64,000 bases of DNA from Leisingera thetidis (GTDB lineage Bacteria; Pseudomonadota; Alphaproteobacteria; Rhodobacterales; Rhodobacteraceae), in contig NZ_CP109787.1 in assembly GCF_025857195.1 (NCBI RefSeq), forward strand, positions 2,297,501 through 2,361,500, given 5' to 3'. A program made the translations under genes and the position numbers. This document shows, piece after piece, positions 33,472-41,311 of this stretch; position 1 is the first letter of the stretch; each line of letters starts with the position of its first letter. The notes under the pieces were generated by a model, which worked only from the letters and a program-made list of their open reading frames with translations, was not told the origin of the DNA and ran no database searches.

Positions 33472-34782
33472 ATGGGGATGAACCTGCTCTATTCCAATGA
33501 CCGCAAGGGCGAGTATCCGAACAGCTGGTATGCGGCAACCGCCATTCCGATGGAGCGCTTTGCGGCGCTGGAGGGTGATGTGAAGGCGGATGTCTGCATC
33601 GTTGGCGGCGGCTACACCGGCCTGTCGGCAGCGCTGCATCTGGCGGAGGCCGGAATGGACGTGGTTCTGCTGGAGGCACAGCGGGTCGGCTTCGGCGCCT
33701 CCGGACGCAACGGCGGCCAGCTCGGCAGCGGCCAGCGGATGGACCAGGAAGGGCTGGAAGCCCTGGTGGGCGGACCTGAAGCGCAGAAGCTCTGGCAGCT
33801 GGGCGAGGACGCCAAGGATCTGGTGAAATCGCTGATCGCGCGCCACGGGCAGGACTGCCACCTGAAGCCGGGCGTGGCCTGGACGGCGTTTTCGCCGAAG
33901 GAGGCGGCCGGGCTGCACGATTACGGCCGCCACCTGCAGGACCGCTACGGCTACAGCGGCATCGAACTGCTGGACAAGGACGCCTGCTGGGCGATGTGCC
34001 CCTCGCCCGCTTACAACGGCGGCATCCTGGATCATGGCGCAGGCCATCTGCACCCCCTGAACTATGCCTTCAGCCTGGCCCGAGCGTCCGCCGCCGCCGG
34101 CGCCCGGATCCATGAAGGCAGCGAGGTGCTGGACATCCAGGAAGGCGCCCGGCTGCGTATCCGCACCGCGGGCGGCAGCGTCACCGCCGACCACCTGATC
34201 CTTGCCTGCAACGGCTATCTCGGCGGGCTGAACGGCCAGGTCGCCGCGCGGGTCATGCCGATCAACAATTTTGTCGTGGCAACCGAGCCGCTGGGCGACG
34301 CCGCCGCCCGGGTGCTGGCCCGCGACGTGGCGGTTGCCGATACCAAATTCGTGGTGAATTACTTCCGCCTCAGCCATGACAAGCGGCTGCTGTTCGGCGG
34401 CGGCGAAAGCTATGGCTACCGGTTCCCCGCCGACATCCAGGCCACCGTGCGCAAGCCGATGGCAGAGATCTTTCCGCATCTGCGCAAGGTGAAGATCGAC
34501 TACGCCTGGGGCGGCACTCTGGCTATCACCATGAAACGGATGCCTTATCTGGCGCGGCTGGCACCCAATGTGCTGACGGCGTCGGGCTACTCCGGCCACG
34601 GTGTCGGCACCGCTACCCACGCGGGCCAGCTGATGGCGCTGGCCGTGCAGGGCGAAGCCGAAGGGTTCGATACCCTGGCCCGCGTCCCCGCACCGCGCTT
34701 CCCCGGCGGGCCGCGGATGCGCCCGCCGCTGCTGGCACTGGCGATGACCTGGTTTGCGCTGCGCGACCGGCTGGGGGTCTAG
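33472..34782 (+). CDS. puuB: FAD-dependent oxidoreductase, gamma-glutamylputrescine oxidase-like (PuuB)
   Basis: A 436-residue DAO-family flavoprotein. The dinucleotide-binding motif DVCIVGGGYTGLSAALHLAE lies at ~38-57, with GFGASGRNGGQLGSGQR next (the GRNGGQ motif of PuuB/OrdL proteins), and ASGYSGHGVGTATHAGQL near the C-terminus. It would oxidise a gamma-glutamyl-amine to the aldehyde with release of hydrogen peroxide. The start is uncertain: ATG at 33472 has GAGG six bases upstream; ATG at 33478 (MNLLYSND) is the usual family start. No PuuC aldehyde dehydrogenase is adjacent. Confidence 0.88.
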   Translation: MGMNLLYSNDRKGEYPNSWYAATAIPMERFAALEGDVKADVCIVGGGYTGLSAALHLAEAGMDVVLLEAQRVGFGASGRNGGQLGSGQRMDQEGLEALVGGPEAQKLWQLGEDAKDLVKSLIARHGQDCHLKPGVAWTAFSPKEAAGLHDYGRHLQDRYGYSGIELLDKDACWAMCPSPAYNGGILDHGAGHLHPLNYAFSLARASAAAGARIHEGSEVLDIQEGARLRIRTAGGSVTADHLILACNGYLGGLNGQVAARVMPINNFVVATEPLGDAAARVLARDVAVADTKFVVNYFRLSHDKRLLFGGGESYGYRFPADIQATVRKPMAEIFPHLRKVKIDYAWGGTLAITMKRMPYLARLAPNVLTASGYSGHGVGTATHAGQLMALAVQGEAEGFDTLARVPAPRFPGGPRMRPPLLALAMTWFALRDRLGV

Positions 34783-34927
34783 GCAGGCACCCTCGGCCGG
34801 TTTCCGCGCAACTCCGCAACAGTTCTGTGAAATTTTGCCTGCGGCAGTACTTTCCGCTGCGTCGCCCCTTGGCATCTGCGGCCCATAGTTTTAATTTTCC
34901 TTAAGCAACAATTCAGGATTTTGAAAT

Positions 34928-36133
34928 ATGGCCCTGCCGCCCAACGTTCATGACGCTGAACCCATTCCCGCCGCCGCCCGCGAAGCCATCGATACACTGA
35001 TGCAATCGGGCGATCTCTTCCGCTACACCGCACCGGAAAATGCGCCGGTGACGCTGCTGGAACAGGAATACGCGGAGCTTCTGGGCAGCAAATACGCGCT
35101 GGCGGTCTCCTCCTGCTCGGCGGCCCTGTTCCTGTCGCTGAAGGCGCTTGGCCTGCCGCGCGATGCCCGGGTGCTGATCCCCGCCTTCACCTTTGCCGCG
35201 GTGCCGTCTTCGGTGGTGCATGCCGACTGCGTGCCGGTTCTGTGCGAGGTGGGCGACAACTACCGCATCGACCTCGAGGATTTCGCGGCCAAGCTGGACA
35301 GCGTGCAGGCGGTGATCATCAGCCACATGCGCGGCCATACCTCAGACATGGATGCGATCATGGCGCTGTGCGACGCCCGCGGCATCCCGGTGGTCGAGGA
35401 CGCGGCGCATTCGCTCGGCACCACCTGGAACGGCAGCAACATCGGCACCATTGGCAAGGCAGGGTGCTTCTCCTTCCAGTCCTACAAGATGGTCAACGCC
35501 GGCGAAGGCGGCATCCTGATCACCGATGACGCCGATCTGATTGCCCGTGCCGTGATCATGTCCGGCGCCTATGAGCACAACTGGAAAAAGCACAAAGGCC
35601 CGCGGGGGGAAAACACCCCGGACCTCGAGCAGGCCTTTGCCAAATGGCAGAACCAGCTGCCGCTGTATAACCTGCGGATGAGCAACCTGTCAGCCGCAGT
35701 GATCCGCCCGCAGCTGCCGGAACTGGCACGCCGGGTCCGTGACGGGCGGGCCAATCACGACTATGTGGCAGAGCGGCTGAACGCATCCCCCTACTTCGCG
35801 GTTCCGGCCCCCCTGGCCCCGGAACGGCGCGCCCCGGATTCGATCCAGTTCAACCTGGCGGGCCTCAGCGCCGAGCAGACCCGGGCCTTTGCCAGTGCCG
35901 CCGAAGCCAAGGGCGTCAAAGTTCAGGTCTTCGGCCTGTCCACCGACAACGCCCGCGCCTTCTGGAACTGGCAGTTCCTGCGGGACCAGCCCGACCTGCC
36001 GCAGACCCGCGCCATGCTGATGAAAGCCTGCGACGTGCGCCTGCCGGTGCGCCTCAGCCGTGCGGAACTGGACATGATTGCAGATATCCTGCTGGCGGCA
36101 GTTGAGGAAACCATGGGCAAAGCCGCCGCCTGA
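34928..36133 (+). CDS. DegT/DnrJ/EryC1/StrS-family PLP aminotransferase
   Basis: A 401-residue fold-type I PLP enzyme. Motifs: LAVSSCSAALFLSLKALG, LIPAFTFAAVPSSVVHA, VVEDAAHSLGT, and the PLP lysine in FSFQSYKMVNAGEGGILITDD (~190). DegT proteins usually aminate keto sugars in cell-surface or antibiotic sugar synthesis, but here no sugar genes adjoin and it lies 145 bp after the PuuB-like gene. An amine or alternative substrate cannot be excluded. A strong terminator follows. Confidence 0.9.
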   Translation: MALPPNVHDAEPIPAAAREAIDTLMQSGDLFRYTAPENAPVTLLEQEYAELLGSKYALAVSSCSAALFLSLKALGLPRDARVLIPAFTFAAVPSSVVHADCVPVLCEVGDNYRIDLEDFAAKLDSVQAVIISHMRGHTSDMDAIMALCDARGIPVVEDAAHSLGTTWNGSNIGTIGKAGCFSFQSYKMVNAGEGGILITDDADLIARAVIMSGAYEHNWKKHKGPRGENTPDLEQAFAKWQNQLPLYNLRMSNLSAAVIRPQLPELARRVRDGRANHDYVAERLNASPYFAVPAPLAPERRAPDSIQFNLAGLSAEQTRAFASAAEAKGVKVQVFGLSTDNARAFWNWQFLRDQPDLPQTRAMLMKACDVRLPVRLSRAELDMIADILLAAVEETMGKAAA

Positions 36134-36159
36134 GGCGCAGGCTCATCCTCCAGACCGCA

Positions 36160-36185
36160 GCCCCGGCCCCGCGCCGGGGCTTTTT
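36160..36185 (+). terminator. intrinsic terminator after the DegT gene
   Basis: Perfect 8-bp stem GCCCCGGC / GCCGGGGC, 5-nt loop, then TTTTT. It closes the amine cluster. Confidence 0.9.
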
Positions 36186-36225
36186 CATGATTGCAATCCT
36201 GGCTTGTGCCGTCCACCTTGCCGCC

Positions 36226-36747
36226 ATGACACCGCCCCCCGAGTTCAAACGCCGCCCGGCGACAGCCCTGATGGCCATGGCCAATGCGCTCAGCATGGGT
36301 GATGAGATACCCGGCGCCGACCTGACCCGGATTATCCAGGCCGTTGTCTCCAGCCGCGCCGAACGTGCCGCGCTGCTGGCGGCGGTCCGGGCCGCGAACG
36401 ACCCTGACAGCGGCCTGACCGTTGCCGACCTGCTGAGTGCCTTTGCCGCCGAATCCGGCGCGGCCGAGGCGCAGGACCGCGATGCGGACCAAGTCATTGG
36501 CCAATGGGCGCAGCGGCTGGCGGCAGGTGCCCTGCTGGCCAGCTTCGGTGCCGCCATCGCAGGCACCGTGACCGGCGGGCCGGCATTCGGCCTTACCCTC
36601 CTGTCCTTTTCAGGCTTCATCTTTTCCACTGTCTCCCGGCTTGGCGGCCGCGCCCGCATGCGCCTCAAGGCACAGGAGCGCGAAGCCGCGGAGTCCCTGG
36701 CGCGCCATGTGCTGGAAGCCGCCAAATCCGGCGGAGGCGAAGACTGA
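36226..36747 (+). CDS. hypothetical protein with C-terminal hydrophobic segments
   Basis: A 173-residue protein. An N-terminal half rich in Ala and charged residues (FKRRPATALMAMANALSMGD; AAVRAANDPDSGLTVADLLS) is followed by hydrophobic stretches (AAGALLASFGAAIAGTVTGG, PAFGLTLLSFSGFIFSTVSR) and a basic, helical tail. I see two likely membrane segments and no known domain. I took the ATG at 36226; an earlier ATG at 36187 would begin inside the terminator tail and has no better ribosome site. The small gene at 36801 follows in the same direction. Confidence 0.55.
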   Translation: MTPPPEFKRRPATALMAMANALSMGDEIPGADLTRIIQAVVSSRAERAALLAAVRAANDPDSGLTVADLLSAFAAESGAAEAQDRDADQVIGQWAQRLAAGALLASFGAAIAGTVTGGPAFGLTLLSFSGFIFSTVSRLGGRARMRLKAQEREAAESLARHVLEAAKSGGGED

Positions 36748-36800
36748 TATGGAAAATTCACCAATCCATGCCTATATTGGGACCAGAACCGGAGAACAGC

Positions 36801-36989
36801 ATGTTTGAGGCCATGGGAATGGAAACTGTCATCGTCAGCGCAATTGCAGGGGCTTGCACTCTTTCTTTTGCTGCGAGCGTCTACCAGTTCTGCCGCGCCC
36901 GGCCTCAGCCTGAGGCCAAGGATCTGGAAGACATCGTGCAGAACGCGCCGTACCACCGGCTGCACAATATTCTGAAGATCAAGGCATAG
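36801..36989 (+). CDS. small membrane-anchored hypothetical protein
   Basis: A 62-residue protein: an N-terminal hydrophobic helix (TVIVSAIAGACTLSFAASVY) and a short soluble tail (DLEDIVQNAPYHRLHNILKI). The ATG follows GGAGAACAGC, a convincing ribosome-binding site. It has no recognisable family. It lies 53 bp after the preceding hypothetical gene. Confidence 0.6.
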   Translation: MFEAMGMETVIVSAIAGACTLSFAASVYQFCRARPQPEAKDLEDIVQNAPYHRLHNILKIKA

Positions 36990-37158
36990 GCCTGCGGGCC
37001 GTCCGGGCCTTCCGCTGCAGCTTCAATCCCTCTGTTTCAATCGCTCTGAACAAACAGGCACCGCGCCTGCGGTGCCCTGCCCAACTGCAAACAGCATTCC
37101 CGGAATGCCCGCGACCGGGCGGGAGCGCCCTGCCCCCGCAGCCGCGGCCGTCGCAGCC

Positions 37159-37716
37159 TCACTTCATCCGGGACAGTTTTTCCTGCAGCTCGGCCAGCTG
37201 CTTCTTGATGGCGTCCAAATCTTCTCCGCCGCTTCCGGATTTTTCCTCCTCCTGCGCGCCGCCGGTCCAGCCCGCGCCGCCAAAGCCGCCGGTCATCGCC
37301 TTCAGAAAGGCCTCCTGCTGCGCCTTCATCGCCTCGAACCCCGGCATCTTCGCCATAGGATTGATGGCGCTCATGTTCTCCATCATCTTCGACTGGCTTT
37401 CGCGCAGCATATCAAAGGACGTCTGCAGAAACTGCGGCATCACTCCGCCGCCCGGCACCATGTAGCTGCGCACCAGATCGTTCAGAACATTCACCGGCAG
37501 CACGTTCTCGCCCCGGCTTTCATGCTCGGCAATGATCTGCAGGAGGTACTGACGGGTCAGGTCGTCCCCCGTTTTCAGATCGACGATCTGCACCTCGCGC
37601 CCTTCCCGGATGAACCCCGCGATATCCTCCAGCGTGACATAGTCGCTGGTCTCGGTGTTGTAGAGCCTGCGGCTCGCATACCGCTTGATAAGCAAGGGTT
37701 TGTCCTGCTCTGCCAT
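37159..37716 (-). CDS. phaR: polyhydroxyalkanoate synthesis repressor PhaR
   Basis: A 185-residue PhaR. The N-terminal DNA-binding domain (PHB accumulation regulatory domain) is KPLLIKRYASRRLYNTETSD followed by YVTLEDIAGFIREGREVQI; the middle DLTRQYLLQIIAEHESRGEN and VLPVNVLNDLVRSYM are equally conserved. The C-terminus (~145-185) has a Gly-rich stretch and a coiled-coil (LDAIKKQLAELQEKLSR), probably mediating PHA-granule binding and oligomerisation. PhaR represses phaP until it is titrated by nascent PHA. Candidate operators lie at 41247, 41277 and 43139. Two plus-strand genes separate it from phaP. Confidence 0.96.
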   Translation of the reverse strand: MAEQDKPLLIKRYASRRLYNTETSDYVTLEDIAGFIREGREVQIVDLKTGDDLTRQYLLQIIAEHESRGENVLPVNVLNDLVRSYMVPGGGVMPQFLQTSFDMLRESQSKMMENMSAINPMAKMPGFEAMKAQQEAFLKAMTGGFGGAGWTGGAQEEEKSGSGGEDLDAIKKQLAELQEKLSRMK

Positions 37717-37912
37717 GTAATCCCTCCCCGGTCATGACGCATCGCAGCAAAGCCTATGCCAGCGCAGAACAAAATGGAAGCCTCAGCGTGTTTTCCGCAA
37801 CATTTGGTCCCGGCCGCCCTGCCGGGCCTGCATTCAAGCCGCTTGACCTGAATCCCGCTTGAGCTTTTACAGGTTGGGCCGCAACAGAATCTGCAGCAGG
37901 AGAGCACACGCA

Positions 37913-38782
37913 GTGAAGGTCCTGATCCTGGGCGGCACCGGATCCATCGGCACCGCCGTCACACAAGAACTGCTCCGGCACGGGCACGACGTCACCGGCC
38001 TCAGCCGCTCGGACGCCTCGGACCGCAGGCTGGCGGCGATGGGGGCCCGTCCCTTGCGCGGCGATCTGCGCCATCCCGGTTGCTGGGTCCGGGAAGTTGC
38101 CCGCGTGGACGGGGTGATCCAGCTGGCTGCCGCCTTTGACGGCGGTATGGCAGAGGCGGACACCGCCGCCATGGCCGCGATCCTGCGGCAGGCCGCCATG
38201 CGTCCCGAACCGCTGCGGCTGATCTATACCGGCGGCTGCTGGCTTTACGGCGCCACCGGCGAGCGGGTCGCTGATGAAACCAGTCCTCTGCGGCCGATCA
38301 GACCTTTTGCCTGGATGCAGAAAAACGCCGGCACAGTCCTGGCATCACCCGCCCTCTCTGCCGCGGTGATCCATCCGGCAATGGTCTACCACGAAGGCGG
38401 CGGTGCTTTCTCCCGCCATCTGGACGCCGCCCGCAGCGCGAGGCCATTTGAAATCTGGGGCAGCATTTCCACCCGCTGGCCGCTGGTGCAACGGTCCGAT
38501 CTGGCCCGTGCCTACCGGCTGCTGCTGGAACATCCGGACCTCACCGGCCATTTCAACGCCAGCGCTGAAACCGGAGTGCCGGTGGCCCGGATCACCAGGG
38601 AAATCGCCCGCCGTCACGGCCATGATGCCAGCTATGTGGTGCGCAGCCTGAAACATGTGCTGATCAAGTACGGCAGCTGGGCTGAAGGCCCTGCGCTGGA
38701 CCAGCAGATGGCCTCCGCAAAACTGCGCCGCCTGACGGGCTGGCAGCCGGTTTTTACCAGCTTCCGGGATGCGCAGTTCTGA
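37913..38782 (+). CDS. NAD-dependent epimerase/dehydratase family protein
   Basis: A 289-residue extended short-chain dehydrogenase. The N-terminal Rossmann motif is VKVLILGGTGSIGTAVTQEL (GxxGxxG); LRGDLRHP and IQLAAAFDG follow in the expected order. The catalytic YxxxK is not obvious (WMQKNAG occupies its place), so an atypical or non-catalytic member is possible. The GTG start at 37913 with AGGAG upstream is preferred. It sits alone between phaR and the cyclase gene, both facing away or independent, and interrupts the PHA locus. Confidence 0.8.
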   Translation: MKVLILGGTGSIGTAVTQELLRHGHDVTGLSRSDASDRRLAAMGARPLRGDLRHPGCWVREVARVDGVIQLAAAFDGGMAEADTAAMAAILRQAAMRPEPLRLIYTGGCWLYGATGERVADETSPLRPIRPFAWMQKNAGTVLASPALSAAVIHPAMVYHEGGGAFSRHLDAARSARPFEIWGSISTRWPLVQRSDLARAYRLLLEHPDLTGHFNASAETGVPVARITREIARRHGHDASYVVRSLKHVLIKYGSWAEGPALDQQMASAKLRRLTGWQPVFTSFRDAQF

Positions 38783-38898
38783 CGTCAGGACAGAACTCAT
38801 TGAACAGAACCCTGATTTTCCTGCCAATGCGACGCAGCAATAAATTCTCAATATGATATAATAGCGGAAAGTCTTTCGAGTCTGTGGTGGCGGGAACA

Positions 38899-40635
38899 AT
38901 GGCTGACCAAGGGGACAGACAAAGACAAGCTGCCATCTTGATTGCTGACGTCGCGGGCTACTCTGCTCTGGTTGAGACCGGGGAATCCGCCACTGTTGCA
39001 GCAGTCCGCGATCTTGCCGTGCGCGTCATGGCGCCGGTTGCGCAAGAGTTTTCGGGGCAGCTTGTCAAAATGCTGGGCGACGGTTTTCTGCTCGAGTTTC
39101 CGAACTCGGTGCAGGCGGTCAAAGCCGCATTGGAGATATCCCGCAAAGCGGCCGACCTGTCCGGCCGGCCGCTGCCGCTGCGGATGGGGATCCATGCGGG
39201 CAATGTGATTGCCGCCGGCGACGACCGTTACGGCAACTGCGTCAACGTCGCCTCACGCCTCGAAAGCCTCGCCGCACCGGGCGAAATCTGCGTTTCCGGC
39301 ACCGTGCAGCAGCAGACGCGCGGCCGGGTCAGTGCCGCTTTTGACGATCTCGGCCTGCAATGCGTCCGCAACATCTCTGAACCGGTCCGGGTGTTCCGCG
39401 TCATCAGGAATTCCCCGCCGGCGGCCGATGCCGAGGGGCCGTCCCCGGAAATCACTGTCGCGGTGCTCCCCTTTGCCGAGAAACCCGCCGGGCAGGCCGG
39501 GGCCGCGACCCTGGCAGAAGTGCTGACCGAAGACATCACCATCGGCCTGTCGCGGTTCCGCGATCTGCGCGTCGTCTCCCGCACAGCTGCGCAGCGCTTT
39601 TCCGGCAGCACGGCCTCGCCTTCCCTTACCGCGGCGGAACTGGGTGTCCGCTATCTGGTGGAAGGCAGCGTGCGTCAGCTGGCCGGCAAGCTGCGGATCA
39701 CAATCACGCTAGCCGATGGCAACGGCGGCCATTCCCTGTGGAGCGGCAGTTACGACCGGCAGGATCCGTTTGACTTCGGCCAGCAGGACGTGCTGTCCGG
39801 ACAGTTGACGCAAACCCTGGCCGTGCAGTTCCAGACCATCGCAAAACGGAAATCCGCAACCCCAGCCGCCAGCGGCAGCGCCCCCGAACCGCGCGCGCTT
39901 GTGCTGCAGGCCAAGGCTGTCATGCTGGACACCCGCAGTGCGTTGCATCAGTGCCGGGAGCTGTACCAGCAAGCCTGCGACGCCGATCCGGGTTATGCAC
40001 CAGCCCTTTCCGGGCTGGCGCTGACCTACCTTGTTGAATGGATGAGCGGCTGGTGCCAGTCCCCCGAACAGACGCTGGAGCGGGCGTTTCCATTGCTGCG
40101 CCACGCGGCCCTTATTGATCCCCTGGACAGTGTCCCTCAGCGCAGGCTGGCCGTCATGCATCTGTGCAGGGGGGAATTCATCCTGGCGGAGGATCACTTT
40201 CAGCGCGCCCTGATGCTGAACCCCAATGACACCGACACAATGGCCTTCCGCGGCCTGTCCTTTGTCTATCAGGGGCGGCCGGAAGCGGCGCTGTCGGAAC
40301 TGGAGCAGGCAACCGTCCGGAATCCATTCCACCCGACCTATTTCCACTGGTTCCGCGGCCTTGCGCTGTACATGTGCCGGGAATACCAGCCGGGCATTGC
40401 AGAGCTGAACAAAGCGGTCGGGATGCATCCCGGTTTCCCGGCGCCGCACTGGCACCTGGCCGCCTGCCATGCGCAGCTGGGCGACAAGCCCGCGGCGGCT
40501 CGGGAATGCGGGCGCATCCTCGGCATGGAACCGGCGTTTTCGGCCGCCCGCGTGGGCAGAACGCTGCCCTTCGTGCGGCTGGAAGACCTGGAGCATTACT
40601 GCAGCGGCCTGCGGCGGGCAGGATTGCCGGGCTGA
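38899..40635 (+). CDS. class III adenylate/guanylate cyclase fused to TolB-like and TPR regions
   Basis: A 578-residue three-part protein. The cyclase homology domain (~10-165) has AAILIADVAGYSALVETGES with metal-binding Asp, LVKMLGDGFLLEF with the second Asp, and DDRYGNCVNVASRLESLAAP. The middle (~185-310) resembles the TolB/AMIN-like region found in such cyclases (ITVAVLPFAE; GVRYLVEGSVRQLAGKLRIT). The C-terminal third holds TPR-like repeats (ALSGLALTYLVEWMSGW; AEDHFQRALMLNPNDTDTMA; GRPEAALSELEQATVRNPFH). No transmembrane segment is seen. GTG at 38884 is an alternative start; a -10-like TATAAT is at 38857-38862. Confidence 0.9.
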   Translation: MADQGDRQRQAAILIADVAGYSALVETGESATVAAVRDLAVRVMAPVAQEFSGQLVKMLGDGFLLEFPNSVQAVKAALEISRKAADLSGRPLPLRMGIHAGNVIAAGDDRYGNCVNVASRLESLAAPGEICVSGTVQQQTRGRVSAAFDDLGLQCVRNISEPVRVFRVIRNSPPAADAEGPSPEITVAVLPFAEKPAGQAGAATLAEVLTEDITIGLSRFRDLRVVSRTAAQRFSGSTASPSLTAAELGVRYLVEGSVRQLAGKLRITITLADGNGGHSLWSGSYDRQDPFDFGQQDVLSGQLTQTLAVQFQTIAKRKSATPAASGSAPEPRALVLQAKAVMLDTRSALHQCRELYQQACDADPGYAPALSGLALTYLVEWMSGWCQSPEQTLERAFPLLRHAALIDPLDSVPQRRLAVMHLCRGEFILAEDHFQRALMLNPNDTDTMAFRGLSFVYQGRPEAALSELEQATVRNPFHPTYFHWFRGLALYMCREYQPGIAELNKAVGMHPGFPAPHWHLAACHAQLGDKPAAARECGRILGMEPAFSAARVGRTLPFVRLEDLEHYCSGLRRAGLPG

Positions 40636-40650
40636 TCCCTGAATCGCAAA

Positions 40651-40678
40651 AGGGCAGGCCTTGCGGCCTGCCCTTCTT
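40651..40678. terminator. bidirectional terminator between cyclase and phaP
   Basis: Perfect 10-bp stem AGGGCAGGCC / GGCCTGCCCT with loop TTGC, A-run before and T-rich run after, located between convergent genes. Confidence 0.9.
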
Positions 40679-40729
40679 CACGTTCCGGCTCCGTCAGGGA
40701 GGAGAGCGAGGGCCGGATCGCGGACGTTC

Positions 40730-41179
40730 TTACTTGGCAGCTGCCGAAGCTTTTTTCGCGGCAGAGGTCACCTCTTCGGTGGCCTTCTTCACGGCAGCGG
40801 TGGCTTCTTCGGTTGCGTCCTTGCCGGCCGCCATCATCAGCTCGACGGTGTCCATCTGGACCTTCTTGGCCACTTCGGCAAAGGCAGCCATGTTTTCGGC
40901 AGCCACTTCAGCGGAAGCGGAGGCGAAATCGGTTGCCGCCTTGGCGTAGTCGGCCGGCTCTGCCTTCACCTTGGAGACATCGCCCAGCTTGGCCAGGGTT
41001 TCCTTGGTCCACTTGTTCGAGATCTCGGCGGATTTGCCGGCAGCGTCCAGCGCAACGGCGGACAGCTTCTCGTTCAGGGCTGCGGTGTTCTTGAACACAT
41101 CTTCCATCGCTTTGGTGTCGACCGGGAAGGCGCCCATGAAGTCTTTCATCATCGCGGTGAAGTCTTGGGTCTTTGCCAT
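40730..41179 (-). CDS. phaP: phasin, PHA granule-associated protein
   Basis: A 149-residue phasin coating PHA granules. The phasin_2-type helical pattern is present (MKDFMGAFPVDTKAMEDVFK; LAKLGDVSKVKAEPADYAKA; FAEVAKKVQMDTVELMMAAG), and the C-terminus is a low-complexity Ala/Lys tail (TSAAKKASAAAK) of the kind seen in PHA-binding proteins and histone-like tails. It lies just upstream of two PhaR boxes (as read from phaP), so it is the classic PhaR-repressed gene. It is separated from phaC by 132 bp. Confidence 0.93.
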   Translation of the reverse strand: MAKTQDFTAMMKDFMGAFPVDTKAMEDVFKNTAALNEKLSAVALDAAGKSAEISNKWTKETLAKLGDVSKVKAEPADYAKAATDFASASAEVAAENMAAFAEVAKKVQMDTVELMMAAGKDATEEATAAVKKATEEVTSAAKKASAAAK

Positions 41180-41246
41180 AGTTCTAATTCCTCAGAAAGC
41201 TGCAGCAGGACCATCCTGCGCTCTTAGCATGAGAGGAATATGCTCG

Positions 41247-41257
41247 CTGCACCGCAG
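41247..41257. promoter_or_regulatory. PhaR box 1 upstream of phaP
   Basis: CTGCACCGCAG matches CTGC-N3-GCAG, reported for PhaR of Paracoccus and Rhodobacter (from memory). It forms the left arm of a larger perfect 14-bp inverted repeat (41247-41260 with 41274-41287). Confidence 0.75.
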
Positions 41258-41276
41258 CATTTCAAGAGTTACTATG

Positions 41277-41287
41277 CTGCGGTGCAG
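41277..41287. promoter_or_regulatory. PhaR box 2 upstream of phaP
   Basis: CTGCGGTGCAG, a second perfect CTGC-N3-GCAG, 30 bp from box 1 centre to centre (about three helical turns), placing both on one DNA face. Confidence 0.75.
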
Positions 41288-41311
41288 AAAAAAATCGTAA
41301 ATTCCGGAAAA

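Noticed and set aside
37737..37747. Fourth PhaR box upstream of phaR (ACGCATCGCAG)
   Set aside because: Two of eight fixed positions mismatch the CTGC-N3-GCAG pattern; too weak to call, although autoregulation is expected.
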